In this document: one piece after another, positions 18,589 to 27,703 of the stretch
Layout: every line of letters begins with the position of its first letter
Numbering within the stretch: the first letter of the stretch is position 1
Assembly: GCF_015672735.1 (NCBI RefSeq)
Contig: NZ_JADABY010000045.1
Coordinates: 1-64,000 of the forward strand
Source: Citrobacter sp. Res13-Sevr-PEB04-36
GTDB taxonomy: Bacteria; Pseudomonadota; Gammaproteobacteria; Enterobacterales; Enterobacteriaceae
Reading direction: 5' to 3'
Length of the DNA stretch: 64,000 nucleotides
Program-made: the position numbers and the translations under genes
The notes under the pieces: generated by a model
The model's input: the letters and a program-made list of their open reading frames with translations, nothing else
The model's database searches: none
Told to the model about the DNA's origin: nothing

Positions 18589-19500
18589 TTATTTGTCTTT
18601 GTTGCACATCGGGAAGCCAAGGGCTTCACGGGAAGCATAGTAAGCTTCTGCCACTGCTTTGGTCAGGGTGCGAATGCGCAGGATATAGCGCTGACGCTCG
18701 GTGACGGAGATGGCTTTACGCGCATCCAGCAGGTTGAAGCTATGGGCGGCTTTCAGAATACGTTCGTAAGCAGGCAACGGCAGCGGGTTTTCCAGCGCCA
18801 GCAGCTGCTGGGCTTCTTTCTCATACTGCTCGAAGCAGGTGAACAGGAAGTCCACGTCAGCGTATTCAAAGTTGTAAGTCGACTGCTCGACTTCGTTCTG
18901 ATGGAACACATCGCCGTAAGTGGTTTTACCCAGCGGGCCGTCGCTCCAGACCAGGTCGTAAACGCTGTCTACGCCCTGAATGTACATCGCCAGACGTTCC
19001 AGACCGTAAGTGATTTCTCCGGTCACAGGTTTACATTCCAGGCCACCAACCTGCTGGAAGTAGGTGAACTGCGTCACTTCCATGCCGTTCAGCCACACTT
19101 CCCAACCCAGACCCCAGGCACCCAGCGTTGGGTTTTCCCAGTTATCTTCCACAAAACGGATGTCGTGAATGGTTGGGTCCATACCCAGCTCTTTCAGCGA
19201 ACCAAGGTACAGCTCCTGAATGTTGTCCGGGGACGGCTTAATGACGACCTGGAACTGATAGTAATGCTGTAAGCGGTTCGGGTTTTCGCCATAGCGACCG
19301 TCGGTCGGACGACGAGAAGGCTGCACATAAGCAGTCGCCATCGGCTCCGGCCCCAGCGCGCGCAGGCAGGTCATTGGGTGAGAAGTCCCCGCGCCGACTT
19401 CCATGTCCAATGGTTGAACAATGGTGCAGCCCTGGCGAGCCCAGTAATCCTGTAAGGTCAGGATCAAGCCCTGGAAGGTCCTGGTATCAAACTTTTGCAT
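18589..19500 (-). CDS. glyQ: Glycyl-tRNA synthetase alpha subunit
   Basis: 303-aa catalytic alpha subunit with the class II aminoacyl-tRNA synthetase fold: [20 protein letters not shown], motif 2-like [20 protein letters not shown] and [13 protein letters not shown]. With GlyS it charges tRNA-Gly. Length is the same as in E. coli. The SD is weak (ACGAAAT), so an alternative recognition mode is possible, but the start is fixed by the conserved [14 protein letters not shown]. Confidence 0.98.
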
Positions 19501-19595
19501 ATTATTTCGTGCTGGATACGTGTGGATTTAAAGGAAGCGATCAGTATACCCGCTGGCTGCAAGATATACAGTACGAAACGGGAAAAAGGAGGAAC

Positions 19596-19904
19596 TTAGC
19601 GCATGGAAAGGTGCAAAAACTGCCCGTCTGCGTCAAATGAGCAGACAAAACTCTCTTTACGGAAGGTAGAACCACGCATCTCATAGCTGCCCTGGAACTG
19701 TTCGAAGCCGGTAACGTCTATTTTCTGCGTACCGGTATTATACAGCTCCGCCGCTTCATTTTTGCACAATGCTTCCATATCCAGCGAACGTGAAGGACTC
19801 ACTTTAACCTTTTGCGCCTTCTGAGCTGGTGCCGATGATTGTGGATCTGCGCATCCTGCCAACAGGAAAGCAATCATCGCGGGAAAGAAATACTTCATCA
19901 TCAT
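19596..19904 (-). CDS. ysaB: YsaB, small predicted lipoprotein
   Basis: 102-aa lipoprotein of unknown function with a lipobox (FLLAGC, Cys18). The C-terminal part matches K-12 YsaB well (FEQFQGSYEMRGSTFRKESF, VCSFDADGQFLHLSMR), while the region after the lipobox is divergent and Lys/Pro/Ser-rich. Three consecutive ATG codons start at 19904; the first has GGGGAT about 7 nt upstream. Confidence 0.87.
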   Translation of the reverse strand: MMMKYFFPAMIAFLLAGCADPQSSAPAQKAQKVKVSPSRSLDMEALCKNEAAELYNTGTQKIDVTGFEQFQGSYEMRGSTFRKESFVCSFDADGQFLHLSMR

Positions 19905-20080
19905 TTTATTATCCCCTGATTTGCGGGTCAGTCTTATTATTATTACTGTCTGGAAACGGATCCTATTTTGAGAATCTCATCGGACCATCACAAGCTTTAG
20001 CGTAAAAACTCAGATTATTCCAGTGAGATACGCCTACAAAATGCCAGTCAGGCTTTTTTTAAATGGAAACAGAGGAACTG

Positions 20081-21076
20081 ATGCAGCCCAAAATTTTCTG
20101 GATTGATAACCTGCGCGGGATTGCCTGTTTAATGGTTGTAATGATCCACACCACCACCTGGTACATCACCAATGCGCAAAACGTCAGTCCGTTAACCTGG
20201 GATCTTGCCAATGTGCTAAATTCTGCTTCACGCGTCAGCGTACCGCTGTTTTTCATGATTTCAGGCTTTCTATTCTTTGGCGAGCGCAGCGCCCAGCCAC
20301 GACATTTTCTCCGTATTGCGCTCTGTGTTCTGTTTTACAGCGCCGTCGCCCTGGCCTACATCTCACTGTTCACCTCGATTAACGTCGAGCTGTCTTTGAA
20401 AAATCTGCTGCAAAAACCGGTGTTCTATCACCTGTGGTTTTTCTTCGCCATCGCCGTCATCTACCTGGTCTCACCGCTGATTCAAGTGAAAAACATTAGC
20501 GGAAAAATGCTGCTGGCGCTGATGGTGGTGCTTGGCATCCTTGCTAATCCCAACACCGTCTCGCTAAAAATGGGCGGTGTGGAGTGGCTGCCCATCAACC
20601 TGTACATCAGCGGCGACACGGTCTATTACATCCTGTATGGCATGCTAGGCCGGGCGATTGGCATGATGGATACGCAAAAGCGTGCCCTCACCTGGCTCTG
20701 TGCGGCGTTGTTCATCACTGCAGTGTTTATTATTTCTCGGGGCACGTTGCATGAACTCCGCTGGCGAGGAAATTTTGCCGATACCTGGTATCTCTACTGT
20801 GGCCCTGCGGTGTTCATTTGCGCAGTCTCGCTGCTGACGCTGATCAAAAATACGCTCAGCACGCGCACTTTGCCGGTACTGGGCCTTATTTCCCGCCACT
20901 CGCTGGGCATTTATGGCTTTCATGCGCTGATCATTCACGCGCTGCGCACCAACGGCCTTGAACTCAAAAACTGGCCACCGCTGGATATGCTGTGGATTTT
21001 CAGCGCTACGCTGGCTGGTAGTTTACTGTTGTCCATACTGTTGCAGCGTATCGATACGCGCAGGCTGGTGAGCTAA
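20081..21076 (+). CDS. wecH: WecH/YiaH, membrane O-acetyltransferase
   Basis: 331-aa inner-membrane acyltransferase-3 family protein with about ten helices. It starts [20 protein letters not shown], with the family Arg-Gly and His motif, and has [19 protein letters not shown] near the C-terminus. In E. coli it O-acetylates enterobacterial common antigen. The ATG at 20081 matches the K-12 N-terminus (MQPKI) and length and has AGAGGAA directly upstream; the in-frame ATG 18 nt earlier lacks this. Confidence 0.94.
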   Translation: MQPKIFWIDNLRGIACLMVVMIHTTTWYITNAQNVSPLTWDLANVLNSASRVSVPLFFMISGFLFFGERSAQPRHFLRIALCVLFYSAVALAYISLFTSINVELSLKNLLQKPVFYHLWFFFAIAVIYLVSPLIQVKNISGKMLLALMVVLGILANPNTVSLKMGGVEWLPINLYISGDTVYYILYGMLGRAIGMMDTQKRALTWLCAALFITAVFIISRGTLHELRWRGNFADTWYLYCGPAVFICAVSLLTLIKNTLSTRTLPVLGLISRHSLGIYGFHALIIHALRTNGLELKNWPPLDMLWIFSATLAGSLLLSILLQRIDTRRLVS

Positions 21077-21110
21077 AAAGAAAAGCCCTCGATCGGTAAC
21101 TATCGAGGGC
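21073..21110 (-). terminator. Terminator for yiaBA (convergent with wecH)
   Basis: GCCCTCGAT (21085-21093) and ATCGAGGGC (21102-21110) form a perfect 9-bp stem. On the minus strand it is followed by TTTTCTTTTT, so it terminates yiaA. It starts eight bases after the wecH stop. Confidence 0.87.
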
Positions 21111-21116
21111 AAGCGA

Positions 21117-21554
21117 TCATTCTGTAAAATCTTCCGCTACTGCTGGCGTTTCTTTTGATTGATCCAAACCACCATCACGAATATTTTTCTGTACCGCAAC
21201 GGTACCAAACAGGCTCAAAAAGAAGGCCAGGCCATAAAATCCTTTCTCGTTTAGCAGCAGCGTGGCATTCCACAAACCGATAACCAACAACGCAACCGCA
21301 ATAACAAACGCGGCCAGGCAGGTTACGTAGTAAATCGGCGTAGTCGGGATCCCTTCATATTTATCCCGTACCGTTTTTTGATACGACGCAGCAGAAAACA
21401 AACCAAGCACCAAAACAGCAAAGTAATACCCCTTTTCGTTCAACTGCATATCGGCGTTCCACAACCCCAGCAGATAAACCACAATACCGCCGAGCAGCGC
21501 GACCCACGACACAATGCTAAATGCGGGTGAATAAGTTGAAGTCCTGTTTTCCAT
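21117..21554 (-). CDS. yiaA: YiaA, inner-membrane YiaAB-family protein
   Basis: 145-aa integral membrane protein with two YiaAB two-helix repeats. Each repeat shows the family pattern of a helix, GLWNA, then LNEKGxY (residues ~20-60 and ~80-120). Function is unknown. The ATG follows the yiaB stop directly (TAA then ATG), so the genes are translationally linked. SD AGGAA lies 6 nt upstream inside yiaB. Confidence 0.93.
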   Translation of the reverse strand: MENRTSTYSPAFSIVSWVALLGGIVVYLLGLWNADMQLNEKGYYFAVLVLGLFSAASYQKTVRDKYEGIPTTPIYYVTCLAAFVIAVALLVIGLWNATLLLNEKGFYGLAFFLSLFGTVAVQKNIRDGGLDQSKETPAVAEDFTE

Positions 21555-21923
21555 TTAGTGTTCCTGTCCTTTAGATAAATATTCTGCTGGGCGCATGAGT
21601 AAAACTTGCCCCAGTAAACACACAAAGAATGCCATTGGGTAGACACCCATTTCGAGAAGTGACAAAGGAGCGTTCAGGATCCCCACCAGCAACAGCCCTA
21701 CCGTGATCAATGCCACCATCTGACACACGGAAGAGAAGCGTTCGTCATTCTGATTGAGATTTTCAGCACGCTGATAAGCGTACGTCACAAACATTCCCGT
21801 CATCAGCGCACCAAAAAAATAGCCTTTGCCGCTCAATAACGGGCATGCCCGCCATAAGCCAATAACGTAAATCAACGCGCCAGAGAGGAATAATATCCAT
21901 GGCAACAGCCTTGTCGTCTTCAT
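21555..21923 (-). CDS. yiaB: YiaB, inner-membrane YiaAB-family protein
   Basis: 122-aa membrane protein with four predicted helices, related to YiaA (IGLWRACPLLSGKGYFFG parallels [13 protein letters not shown]). The start at 21923 has a near-perfect SD (AAGGAGATCCCA-ATG) and yields the K-12 type N-terminus MKT; the frame is open 10 codons further without support. The C-terminus extends about ten residues past K-12 YiaB (AEYLSKGQEH). Function unknown. Confidence 0.9.
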   Translation of the reverse strand: MKTTRLLPWILFLSGALIYVIGLWRACPLLSGKGYFFGALMTGMFVTYAYQRAENLNQNDERFSSVCQMVALITVGLLLVGILNAPLSLLEMGVYPMAFFVCLLGQVLLMRPAEYLSKGQEH

Positions 21924-22055
21924 TGGGATCTCCTTATCCATCATGGATACCATATGAATAACCCACTAAAGACAACACTGAAAAATAGCACCAGGTTAGA
22001 TTTTCAGAATAAATCCATGCACGTAATTTATTAATTTGGGAAATAAATAGATTAT

Positions 22056-22084
22056 GAAAATCCCCTCCGAGTTAGCAGAGGGGA
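22056..22084 (-). terminator. xylB terminator
   Basis: CCCCTC (22062-22067) pairs with GAGGGG (22078-22083). On the minus strand the hairpin is followed by ATTTTC. It lies just past the xylB stop. Confidence 0.8.
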
Positions 22085-22091
22085 AATAAGA

Positions 22092-23546
22092 TCAGGACAT
22101 GAGTGGCAGCAATTGCTGATAAATACGACGGAAGGTTTCGCGGCGTTGCTGATAAAGCGCATGGCGCTCAGCATCAGGATAATGCGCCTGCTCCAGCGCC
22201 AGTTGAGGCAACAGGGTAGATAATGGCTTATCGGTATTCATGGCAACTTGTGCCAGACGCGCCGCACCCAACGCAGGACCGACATCACCGCCAGTACGGT
22301 AATCCAGCTGCAGACCGCTGATATCCGACAGCATCTGACGCCAGTACTCACTGCGCGCTCCACCGCCTATAAGCGTAATGCTGGCCGGTTTAACACCACA
22401 GGCATGCACCACATCCATGCCATCCGCCAGCGCGAATCCCACACCTTCCAGCACCGCTCGTGCCAGCTCAGCCGGCCCATGCTGATGCGTCAGGCCAAAA
22501 AAAACGCCTTTCGCCTGCGGGTTATTGTGCGGCGTACGCTCACCCGACAGATAGGGCAAGAACCAGACCGGTTCAGCCTGCTCATCCGCTTGTTGCGCCG
22601 CAACGATCAACGCAGGTACGCTTGCCATCCCGGTTAATTTTGCCGCCCAGTCAAGGCAGGATGCCGCACTGAGCATAACGGACATCAGGTGCCATTTTTC
22701 AGGTAAAGCATGGCAAAAGCAGTGGACTGCGCTTTCCGGTTTGCTGAGAAAGCCGTCGCTGACCGCAAAATAGACCCCGGAAGTACCCAGCGATAACATC
22801 GCCTGACCGGCATTCATCATACCGACGCCAACCGCGCCCGCCGCATTATCGCCACCGCCCGCTACCACTGGAATCTCGGACATGCCCCAGGATTGGGCGA
22901 CCGTAGGCAACAACGTTCCGGTAACCTCGCTGCCTTCAAACAACGCGGGCATATGCGCACGGCTCAGGTGACAGGCCGCCAGCATAACGTCACTCCAGTC
23001 GCGTTTCGCGACGTCCAGCCACATCGTCCCGGCGGCATCAGACATATCGCTGGCGAATTCCCCGGTCATACGCAAACGCAGGTAATCTTTCGGCAGCAGG
23101 ACTTTATCAACCTGACGAAAAACTTCCGGTTCATGACGCTGAATCCACAGCAATTTGGGCGCCGTAAAACCTGGCATCATCAGATTGCCGGTGATCTCAC
23201 GAGACTCTGGAATCTGGTTTTCCAGTATCTCGCACTCTTGCGCACAGCGTCCGTCATTCCACAGGATCGCCGGGCGCAATACCTTCTGCTGCTTATCAAG
23301 TAGCGTCGCACCGTGCATTTGACCGGCAATCCCCAGCGCCTTCACCGCACTCAGTGAATGTTGCTGAGCCAGCGCTTTGATCGCACGATCTGTTGCCAGC
23401 CACCACTGTTCAGGATCCTGCTCCGACCATAACGGATGAGGGCGTGAGACCGTGAGCTTCTCCGTCTGCGAGGCCACGACATCACCCTGCTCATTGAGCA
23501 GAATAGCCTTTACGCCTGATGTGCCAAGATCTATCCCGATATACAT
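22092..23546 (-). CDS. xylB: Xylulokinase
   Basis: 484-aa FGGY-family kinase that phosphorylates D-xylulose to xylulose-5-phosphate. The N-terminal ATPase motif is GIDLGTSGVKAILL, the substrate loop is GQMHGATLLD, and the C-terminal FGGY signature appears as ITLIGGGARSEYWRQMLSDI. Length equals E. coli XylB. It follows xylA by 72 bp, which contain a GCCCGG/CCGGGC hairpin (23570-23595) that may set the xylA:xylB ratio. Confidence 0.97.
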   Translation of the reverse strand: MYIGIDLGTSGVKAILLNEQGDVVASQTEKLTVSRPHPLWSEQDPEQWWLATDRAIKALAQQHSLSAVKALGIAGQMHGATLLDKQQKVLRPAILWNDGRCAQECEILENQIPESREITGNLMMPGFTAPKLLWIQRHEPEVFRQVDKVLLPKDYLRLRMTGEFASDMSDAAGTMWLDVAKRDWSDVMLAACHLSRAHMPALFEGSEVTGTLLPTVAQSWGMSEIPVVAGGGDNAAGAVGVGMMNAGQAMLSLGTSGVYFAVSDGFLSKPESAVHCFCHALPEKWHLMSVMLSAASCLDWAAKLTGMASVPALIVAAQQADEQAEPVWFLPYLSGERTPHNNPQAKGVFFGLTHQHGPAELARAVLEGVGFALADGMDVVHACGVKPASITLIGGGARSEYWRQMLSDISGLQLDYRTGGDVGPALGAARLAQVAMNTDKPLSTLLPQLALEQAHYPDAERHALYQQRRETFRRIYQQLLPLMS

Positions 23547-23569
23547 AGGGTATCGTTCCTTAAAGAAAG

Positions 23570-23595
23570 GCCCGGCAGCGCAAAGCTATCCGGGC
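23570..23595 (-). other. Intercistronic hairpin xylA-xylB
   Basis: GCCCGG (23570-23575) and CCGGGC (23590-23595) flank CAGCGCAAAGCTAT. No T-run follows, so an mRNA-processing or stability role is more likely than full termination. Confidence 0.5.
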
Positions 23596-23618
23596 TTACA
23601 CACGTTCTCAACGATCCG

Positions 23619-24941
23619 TTATTTGTCGAACAAATAATGGTTTACCAGATTTTCCAGCTGTTCCTGATGACCGCTCTGATGCACCGGCGCCAGGTTGTGT
23701 TGTTCAGCGTACTGCGCAATTTCGGTCAGCGTCATCTGGCCTTTCAGAATTTGCTGGCCCAGCTCACCATTCCAACCGGCATAGCGTTTTGCAACACGCT
23801 GATCCAGCCCGCCATCTTCAATCATGCGCGCCGCGATTTTCAGCGACAGCGCCATGGTATCCATCGCCCCAATATGACCATAGAACAGATCGTATTTATC
23901 AGTACTCTGGCGACGGACTTTGGCATCAAAGTTCAGGCCACCGGTGGTGAAACCGCCCGCTTTCAGAATTTCGTACATCACCAGCGCATTCTCTTCCACA
24001 CTGTTCGGGAACTGGTCGGTATCCCAGCCCAGCTGTGCATCGCCGCGGTTGGCATCGACGGAGCCAAACAGGCCCAGAGCGATCGCGGTGGCGATTTCGT
24101 GATGGAAAGAGTGACCAGCCAGCGTGGCGTGGTTGGCTTCGATATTCAGTTTAATTTCTTTTTCCAGACCAAACTGTTTCAGGAAGCCATAGACGGTCGC
24201 CGCATCGTAGTCGTACTGGTGTTTGGTCGGCTCTTGTGGCTTCGGTTCGATCAGCAAGGTGCCCTGGAAACCTGTTTTGTGTTTGTGCTCAACAACCAGC
24301 TGCATAAAGCGGCCAATCTGCTCACGTTCCTGACGCAGATCGGTATTCAGCAGCGTTTCATAGCCTTCACGCCCGCCCCACAGGACATAGTTCTCACCGC
24401 CTAATTTATGCGTAGCATCCATGGCAGTCACCACCTGGGTGGCCGCCCAGCTGAACACTTCCGGGTCCGGGTTGGTGGCCGCGCCTGCGCCATAACGTGG
24501 GTTAGTAAAGCAGTTTGCCGTGCCCCACAGTAGCTTCACGCCGCTTTGTTCCTGTTTGGCAGCCAACACGTCAATCATCTGCGCGAAGTTGTTTTTGTAC
24601 TCTTTCAGTGAAGCGCCTTCAGGCGAGACGTCCACATCATGGAAACAGTAGTAAGGCACGTTCAGCTTGTGGAAAAACTCGAACGCGACATCCGCTTTGC
24701 GTTTCGCCAACGCTAGCGCTTCACCGGGCTGCTGCCATGGGCGGTCGAAGGCCCCCATACCGAACATGTCTGCACCATTCCAGCAGAAAGTGTGCCAGTA
24801 GCAGGCGGCAAAACGCAGGTGATCTTCCATACGCTTGCCTAACACTTTCTCATCAGGATTGTAATGGCGAAATGCGAGCGGGTTAGTGGATTTTGTTCCT
24901 TCAAAACGTACACGATCGAGCTGGTCAAAATAAGCCTGCAT
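23619..24941 (-). CDS. xylA: Xylose isomerase
   Basis: 440-aa TIM-barrel metalloenzyme converting D-xylose to D-xylulose. Conserved landmarks are [22 protein letters not shown] with the catalytic His, [16 protein letters not shown] and [15 protein letters not shown] with metal ligands. The ATG at 24941 gives the K-12 N-terminus [11 protein letters not shown] and has GGAG 8 nt upstream; the frame is open ten codons further without support. In K-12 xylFGH lies between xylA and xylR; here xylR follows directly on the other strand. Confidence 0.98.
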   Translation of the reverse strand: MQAYFDQLDRVRFEGTKSTNPLAFRHYNPDEKVLGKRMEDHLRFAACYWHTFCWNGADMFGMGAFDRPWQQPGEALALAKRKADVAFEFFHKLNVPYYCFHDVDVSPEGASLKEYKNNFAQMIDVLAAKQEQSGVKLLWGTANCFTNPRYGAGAATNPDPEVFSWAATQVVTAMDATHKLGGENYVLWGGREGYETLLNTDLRQEREQIGRFMQLVVEHKHKTGFQGTLLIEPKPQEPTKHQYDYDAATVYGFLKQFGLEKEIKLNIEANHATLAGHSFHHEIATAIALGLFGSVDANRGDAQLGWDTDQFPNSVEENALVMYEILKAGGFTTGGLNFDAKVRRQSTDKYDLFYGHIGAMDTMALSLKIAARMIEDGGLDQRVAKRYAGWNGELGQQILKGQMTLTEIAQYAEQHNLAPVHQSGHQEQLENLVNHYLFDK

Positions 24942-25292
24942 AATAAGCTCCATAATCAGGTAATACGGCAAGTAAACTGCGATATAGCCATACTGGAATT
25001 TCCTGATTTATTGCTCAATTACGTTATTTCACACCGCTATTAAGAGAATACTCAAATGTGCGCTGGCTCCCAAAAAAACATGCCAAATAAAGAAATTAAA
25101 AAGCGATCACAATCCGATTTTTGCCATTAAACAAAAAACCGTAATCCGCAGATAAGAAATGACAATTGTCTTCCCGGTTGGGGTGTGTGAGTTTGGCGTA
25201 ATCAAAGTTTTGTCACACTTGATCAGACAGCAGCATCCGCGGTTTTGGTAGTATCAACAGGCCCATATTCACCCTTTCCAGGATAGGCTCTT
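24942..25292. promoter_or_regulatory. xylA-xylR divergent control region
   Basis: 351 bp of AT-rich DNA between divergent xylA and xylR. On the minus strand (towards xylA) it contains TTGTGATCGC (25103-25112), whose TGTGA is a strong CRP half-site with a poor second half. XylR-binding repeats are expected here by homology, but I could not place them with confidence. Confidence 0.5.
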
Positions 25293-26471
25293 ATGTTTGA
25301 TAAACGTCACCGTATCACTCTTTTGTTTAATGCCAATAAAGCCTACGATCGCCAGGTAGTAGAGGGCGTGGGTGAGTATTTACAGGCTTCACAATCTGAA
25401 TGGGATATATTCATCGAAGAAGATTTCCGTGCACGTATTGATAATATCAAAGAATGGTTAGGCGACGGCGTTATTGCCGATTATGACGATGAAGACATTG
25501 CACAATTACTTGCTGATGTGGATGTCCCCATCATCGGCGTCGGGGGTTCCTACCATCTTGCCGAACATTATCCACCGGTTCATTACATTGCCACCGACAA
25601 CCACGCGTTGGTTGAAAGCGCCTTTTTGCATTTAAAAGAAAAAGGGGTGAACCGATTTGCATTTTATGGTCTTCCGGCCTCAAGCGGCAAACGCTGGGCC
25701 GAGGAGCGCGAGTATGCCTTTTGCCAGCTGGTAGCAAAAGAAAAGTACCGTGGCGTGGTGTATCAGGGTCTGGAAACGGCGCCAGAAAACTGGCAGCACG
25801 CACAAAATCGGCTGGCCGACTGGCTGCAAACCCTTCCGCCGCAAACCGGGATTATCGCCGTCACCGATGCACGTGCGCGGCACGTTCTGCAGGCCTGCGA
25901 ACATCTGCATATTCCGGTACCGGAAAAACTGTGCGTCATTGGCATTGATAACGAAGAGTTGACCCGCTACCTGTCTCGCGTAGCGTTGTCATCCGTTGCT
26001 CAGGGTGCCCGCCAGATGGGCTATCAGGCGGCAAAGCTCCTGCACCGCGTTCTGGCGAATGAAGAGCCGACGCTGCAGCGCATTCTGGTTCCCCCGATGC
26101 GCGTCGTGGAGCGCCGTTCAACCGACTACCGTTCATTAACCGATCCGACTGTTATTCAGGCGATGCACTTCATCCGTAACCATGCCTGTAAGGGCATCAA
26201 AGTTGAGCAGGTGCTGGACTCGGTGGGGATTTCACGTTCGAATCTGGAGAAACGTTTTAAAGAGGAAGTCGGGGAGACCATCCACGCGATGATCCATGCA
26301 GAAAAGCTGGAGAAAGCGCGCAGTCTGTTGATTTCCACCACGCTTTCCATCAACGAGATTTCACAGATGTGCGGCTATCCGTCTCTGCAGTATTTCTATT
26401 CCGTGTTCAAGAAAGAATACGACACGACGCCAAAAGAGTATCGCGATGTGAACAGTGAAGTGTTGATGTGA
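25293..26471 (+). CDS. xylR: XylR, xylose-responsive AraC-family activator
   Basis: 392-aa activator with a LacI-like periplasmic-binding sensor domain (residues ~1-275, with HYIATDNHALVESAFLHLKE) and a C-terminal AraC DNA-binding domain (~290-390, with LDSVGISRSNLEKRFKEEVG and ISQMCGYPSLQYFYSVFKKE). It binds D-xylose and activates xylAB. Nearly identical to K-12 XylR. SD AGGATAGG precedes the ATG. It is next to xylA rather than behind xylFGH. Confidence 0.97.
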   Translation: MFDKRHRITLLFNANKAYDRQVVEGVGEYLQASQSEWDIFIEEDFRARIDNIKEWLGDGVIADYDDEDIAQLLADVDVPIIGVGGSYHLAEHYPPVHYIATDNHALVESAFLHLKEKGVNRFAFYGLPASSGKRWAEEREYAFCQLVAKEKYRGVVYQGLETAPENWQHAQNRLADWLQTLPPQTGIIAVTDARARHVLQACEHLHIPVPEKLCVIGIDNEELTRYLSRVALSSVAQGARQMGYQAAKLLHRVLANEEPTLQRILVPPMRVVERRSTDYRSLTDPTVIQAMHFIRNHACKGIKVEQVLDSVGISRSNLEKRFKEEVGETIHAMIHAEKLEKARSLLISTTLSINEISQMCGYPSLQYFYSVFKKEYDTTPKEYRDVNSEVLM

Positions 26472-26481
26472 TGGGATGTAT

Positions 26482-26555
26482 TGCCGGGTAGCGGCTGCGC
26501 CTTACCCAGCCTACGAGTCATCTTGTAGGCTGAATAAGCGTAGCGCCATCCGGCG
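26482..26555. repeat. BIME: two facing REP units between xylR and bax
   Basis: A REP unit (TGCCGGGTAGCGGCTGCGCC.., 26482-26516) and an inverted unit ending in AGCGCCATCCGGC (26523-26554) face each other. They lie between convergent xylR and bax. Confidence 0.85.
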
Positions 26556-26562
26556 CAGGTAA

Positions 26563-27387
26563 CTACATATGCGCAGCGATTAAGCGCTGGTTATCCTGAT
26601 ACATCGCGAACAGATAGTTGTTGTAGCTCTGTCCTTTGGTGGAGTAACCCTTCAGTTTATGGATCATCGCCGTGGCGGTGACTTCCTGATCGGTTTTACG
26701 CAGTTGAGCACGAGACTTACGGAAGGAAGAGTAAGCCGGATGCGTATTCAGGTTAACGACGTAGGCCGTCACGGACTCTTTTACCGAATCAAACTGAGAG
26801 TAGCCTTTCACTTTACCCGGCGCATTAGTACAACGGCCTTTGACACATTTCATGCCAAACAGGTTGTTATTGCTACGTGCCAGCTTCGACGTACCCCAGC
26901 CGCTTTCAGCCGCTGCCATGGTCGCGACCATACTGGTCGGGATAATATCCACGCGCTCAAGCAGCGTGTTCCACGGAATTTTACGTGTGTTGCCAGACCA
27001 GCTCACCTTATAGCGTTTAGCGATATCTTTCATACGCGCACGCTCGCTCGGCGACCAGCGATTCTGGTACTGCTTTGAAATCAGCCAGTTACGTTCAGCA
27101 GTAATGGCCGCATTTTGACTAGTAATGTAAGGCATAACCGTCCGGAGAAACGCTTTTTTCCTTGGTGTTCCGGAAGGGTATTTTCGCAAATCAGGAAGTG
27201 AACTACTCTTTGCACTATTGCGAGAATACTCTTGTTTACTGCTTACCTGTGTACTACTTGTCTTGATTGCCTGGGGCTTCTGACTCGTTGTTGCCGTGTG
27301 TGTCTTTGCCAGCGCCTCACCCGAAAATGCAATGGTGAGTAACATAAGAATCATGGCCCCATATCGTCGAATGGGAGTCAATATCAT
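26563..27387 (-). CDS. bax: Bax, glucosaminidase-domain protein
   Basis: 274-aa exported protein, same length as K-12 Bax. Signal peptide (MILMLLTIAFSGEALA), then a Ser/Thr/Gln-rich linker (~30-70) and a C-terminal beta-N-acetylglucosaminidase (FlgJ/LytG-type) domain with VATMAAAESGWGTSKLARSN and its catalytic-type Glu, and NNLFGMKC. A peptidoglycan hydrolase role is predicted by family; the physiological role is unknown. SD AGGAGACC precedes the ATG. Confidence 0.92.
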   Translation of the reverse strand: MILTPIRRYGAMILMLLTIAFSGEALAKTHTATTSQKPQAIKTSSTQVSSKQEYSRNSAKSSSLPDLRKYPSGTPRKKAFLRTVMPYITSQNAAITAERNWLISKQYQNRWSPSERARMKDIAKRYKVSWSGNTRKIPWNTLLERVDIIPTSMVATMAAAESGWGTSKLARSNNNLFGMKCVKGRCTNAPGKVKGYSQFDSVKESVTAYVVNLNTHPAYSSFRKSRAQLRKTDQEVTATAMIHKLKGYSTKGQSYNNYLFAMYQDNQRLIAAHM

Positions 27388-27703
27388 TAGGTCTCCTGGT
27401 CGGATTTATACATTCCAACACCTTATATTTTTCACAAAAATGAGAGATGAATCTCAAATCATAGCAAAAATAGCCGTCAAGAGCACCCAAAGGAATAGTC
27501 CAATTCCGAAACTATGTCACGCGCTAACGGTTAAGATTGGCATTAATTCGAAGAAAATGTGGGGGTTATCGCAAAATAACGCCGTTTTTTGCGCACGATC
27601 GCTCACCCTCACGTCTCATCCTGGCGGAATCCACCCAAAGGATGAGTCTCCGACCGTAATTCGCTGGCAAACTGGCTAAAATCGCAGCATTAAGGACAGC
27701 GTT
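27388..27703. promoter_or_regulatory. bax-malS intergenic region with candidate MalT boxes
   Basis: Two GGATGAG cores, matching the MalT box core GGGGAKGAGG, lie in opposite orientation: 27615-27621 (minus strand) and 27640-27646 (plus strand). They are 58-89 bp before the malS ATG. E. coli malS is MalT-activated. The remainder of the 316 bp shows no other clear signal beyond AT-rich DNA upstream of bax. Confidence 0.6.

Noticed and set aside
16873-19272. 799-codon open frame antisense to glyS and glyQ
   Set aside because: It lies wholly opposite two highly conserved genes, has no recognisable domain, and has the biased composition of an antisense frame. Its length follows from codon use in glyS/glyQ.
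20027-20060. GCC..GGC followed by seven T before wecH, possible terminator
   Set aside because: The stem is only three to four base pairs and lies just before the wecH SD; too weak to support.
23637-24404. 255-codon frame antisense to xylA
   Set aside because: Shadow frame inside a conserved isomerase gene.
25200-25235. GTCACACTTGATCAGACA as a CRP site for xylR
   Set aside because: Only one half (TCACA) matches; the opposite half is poor, so it was not called.
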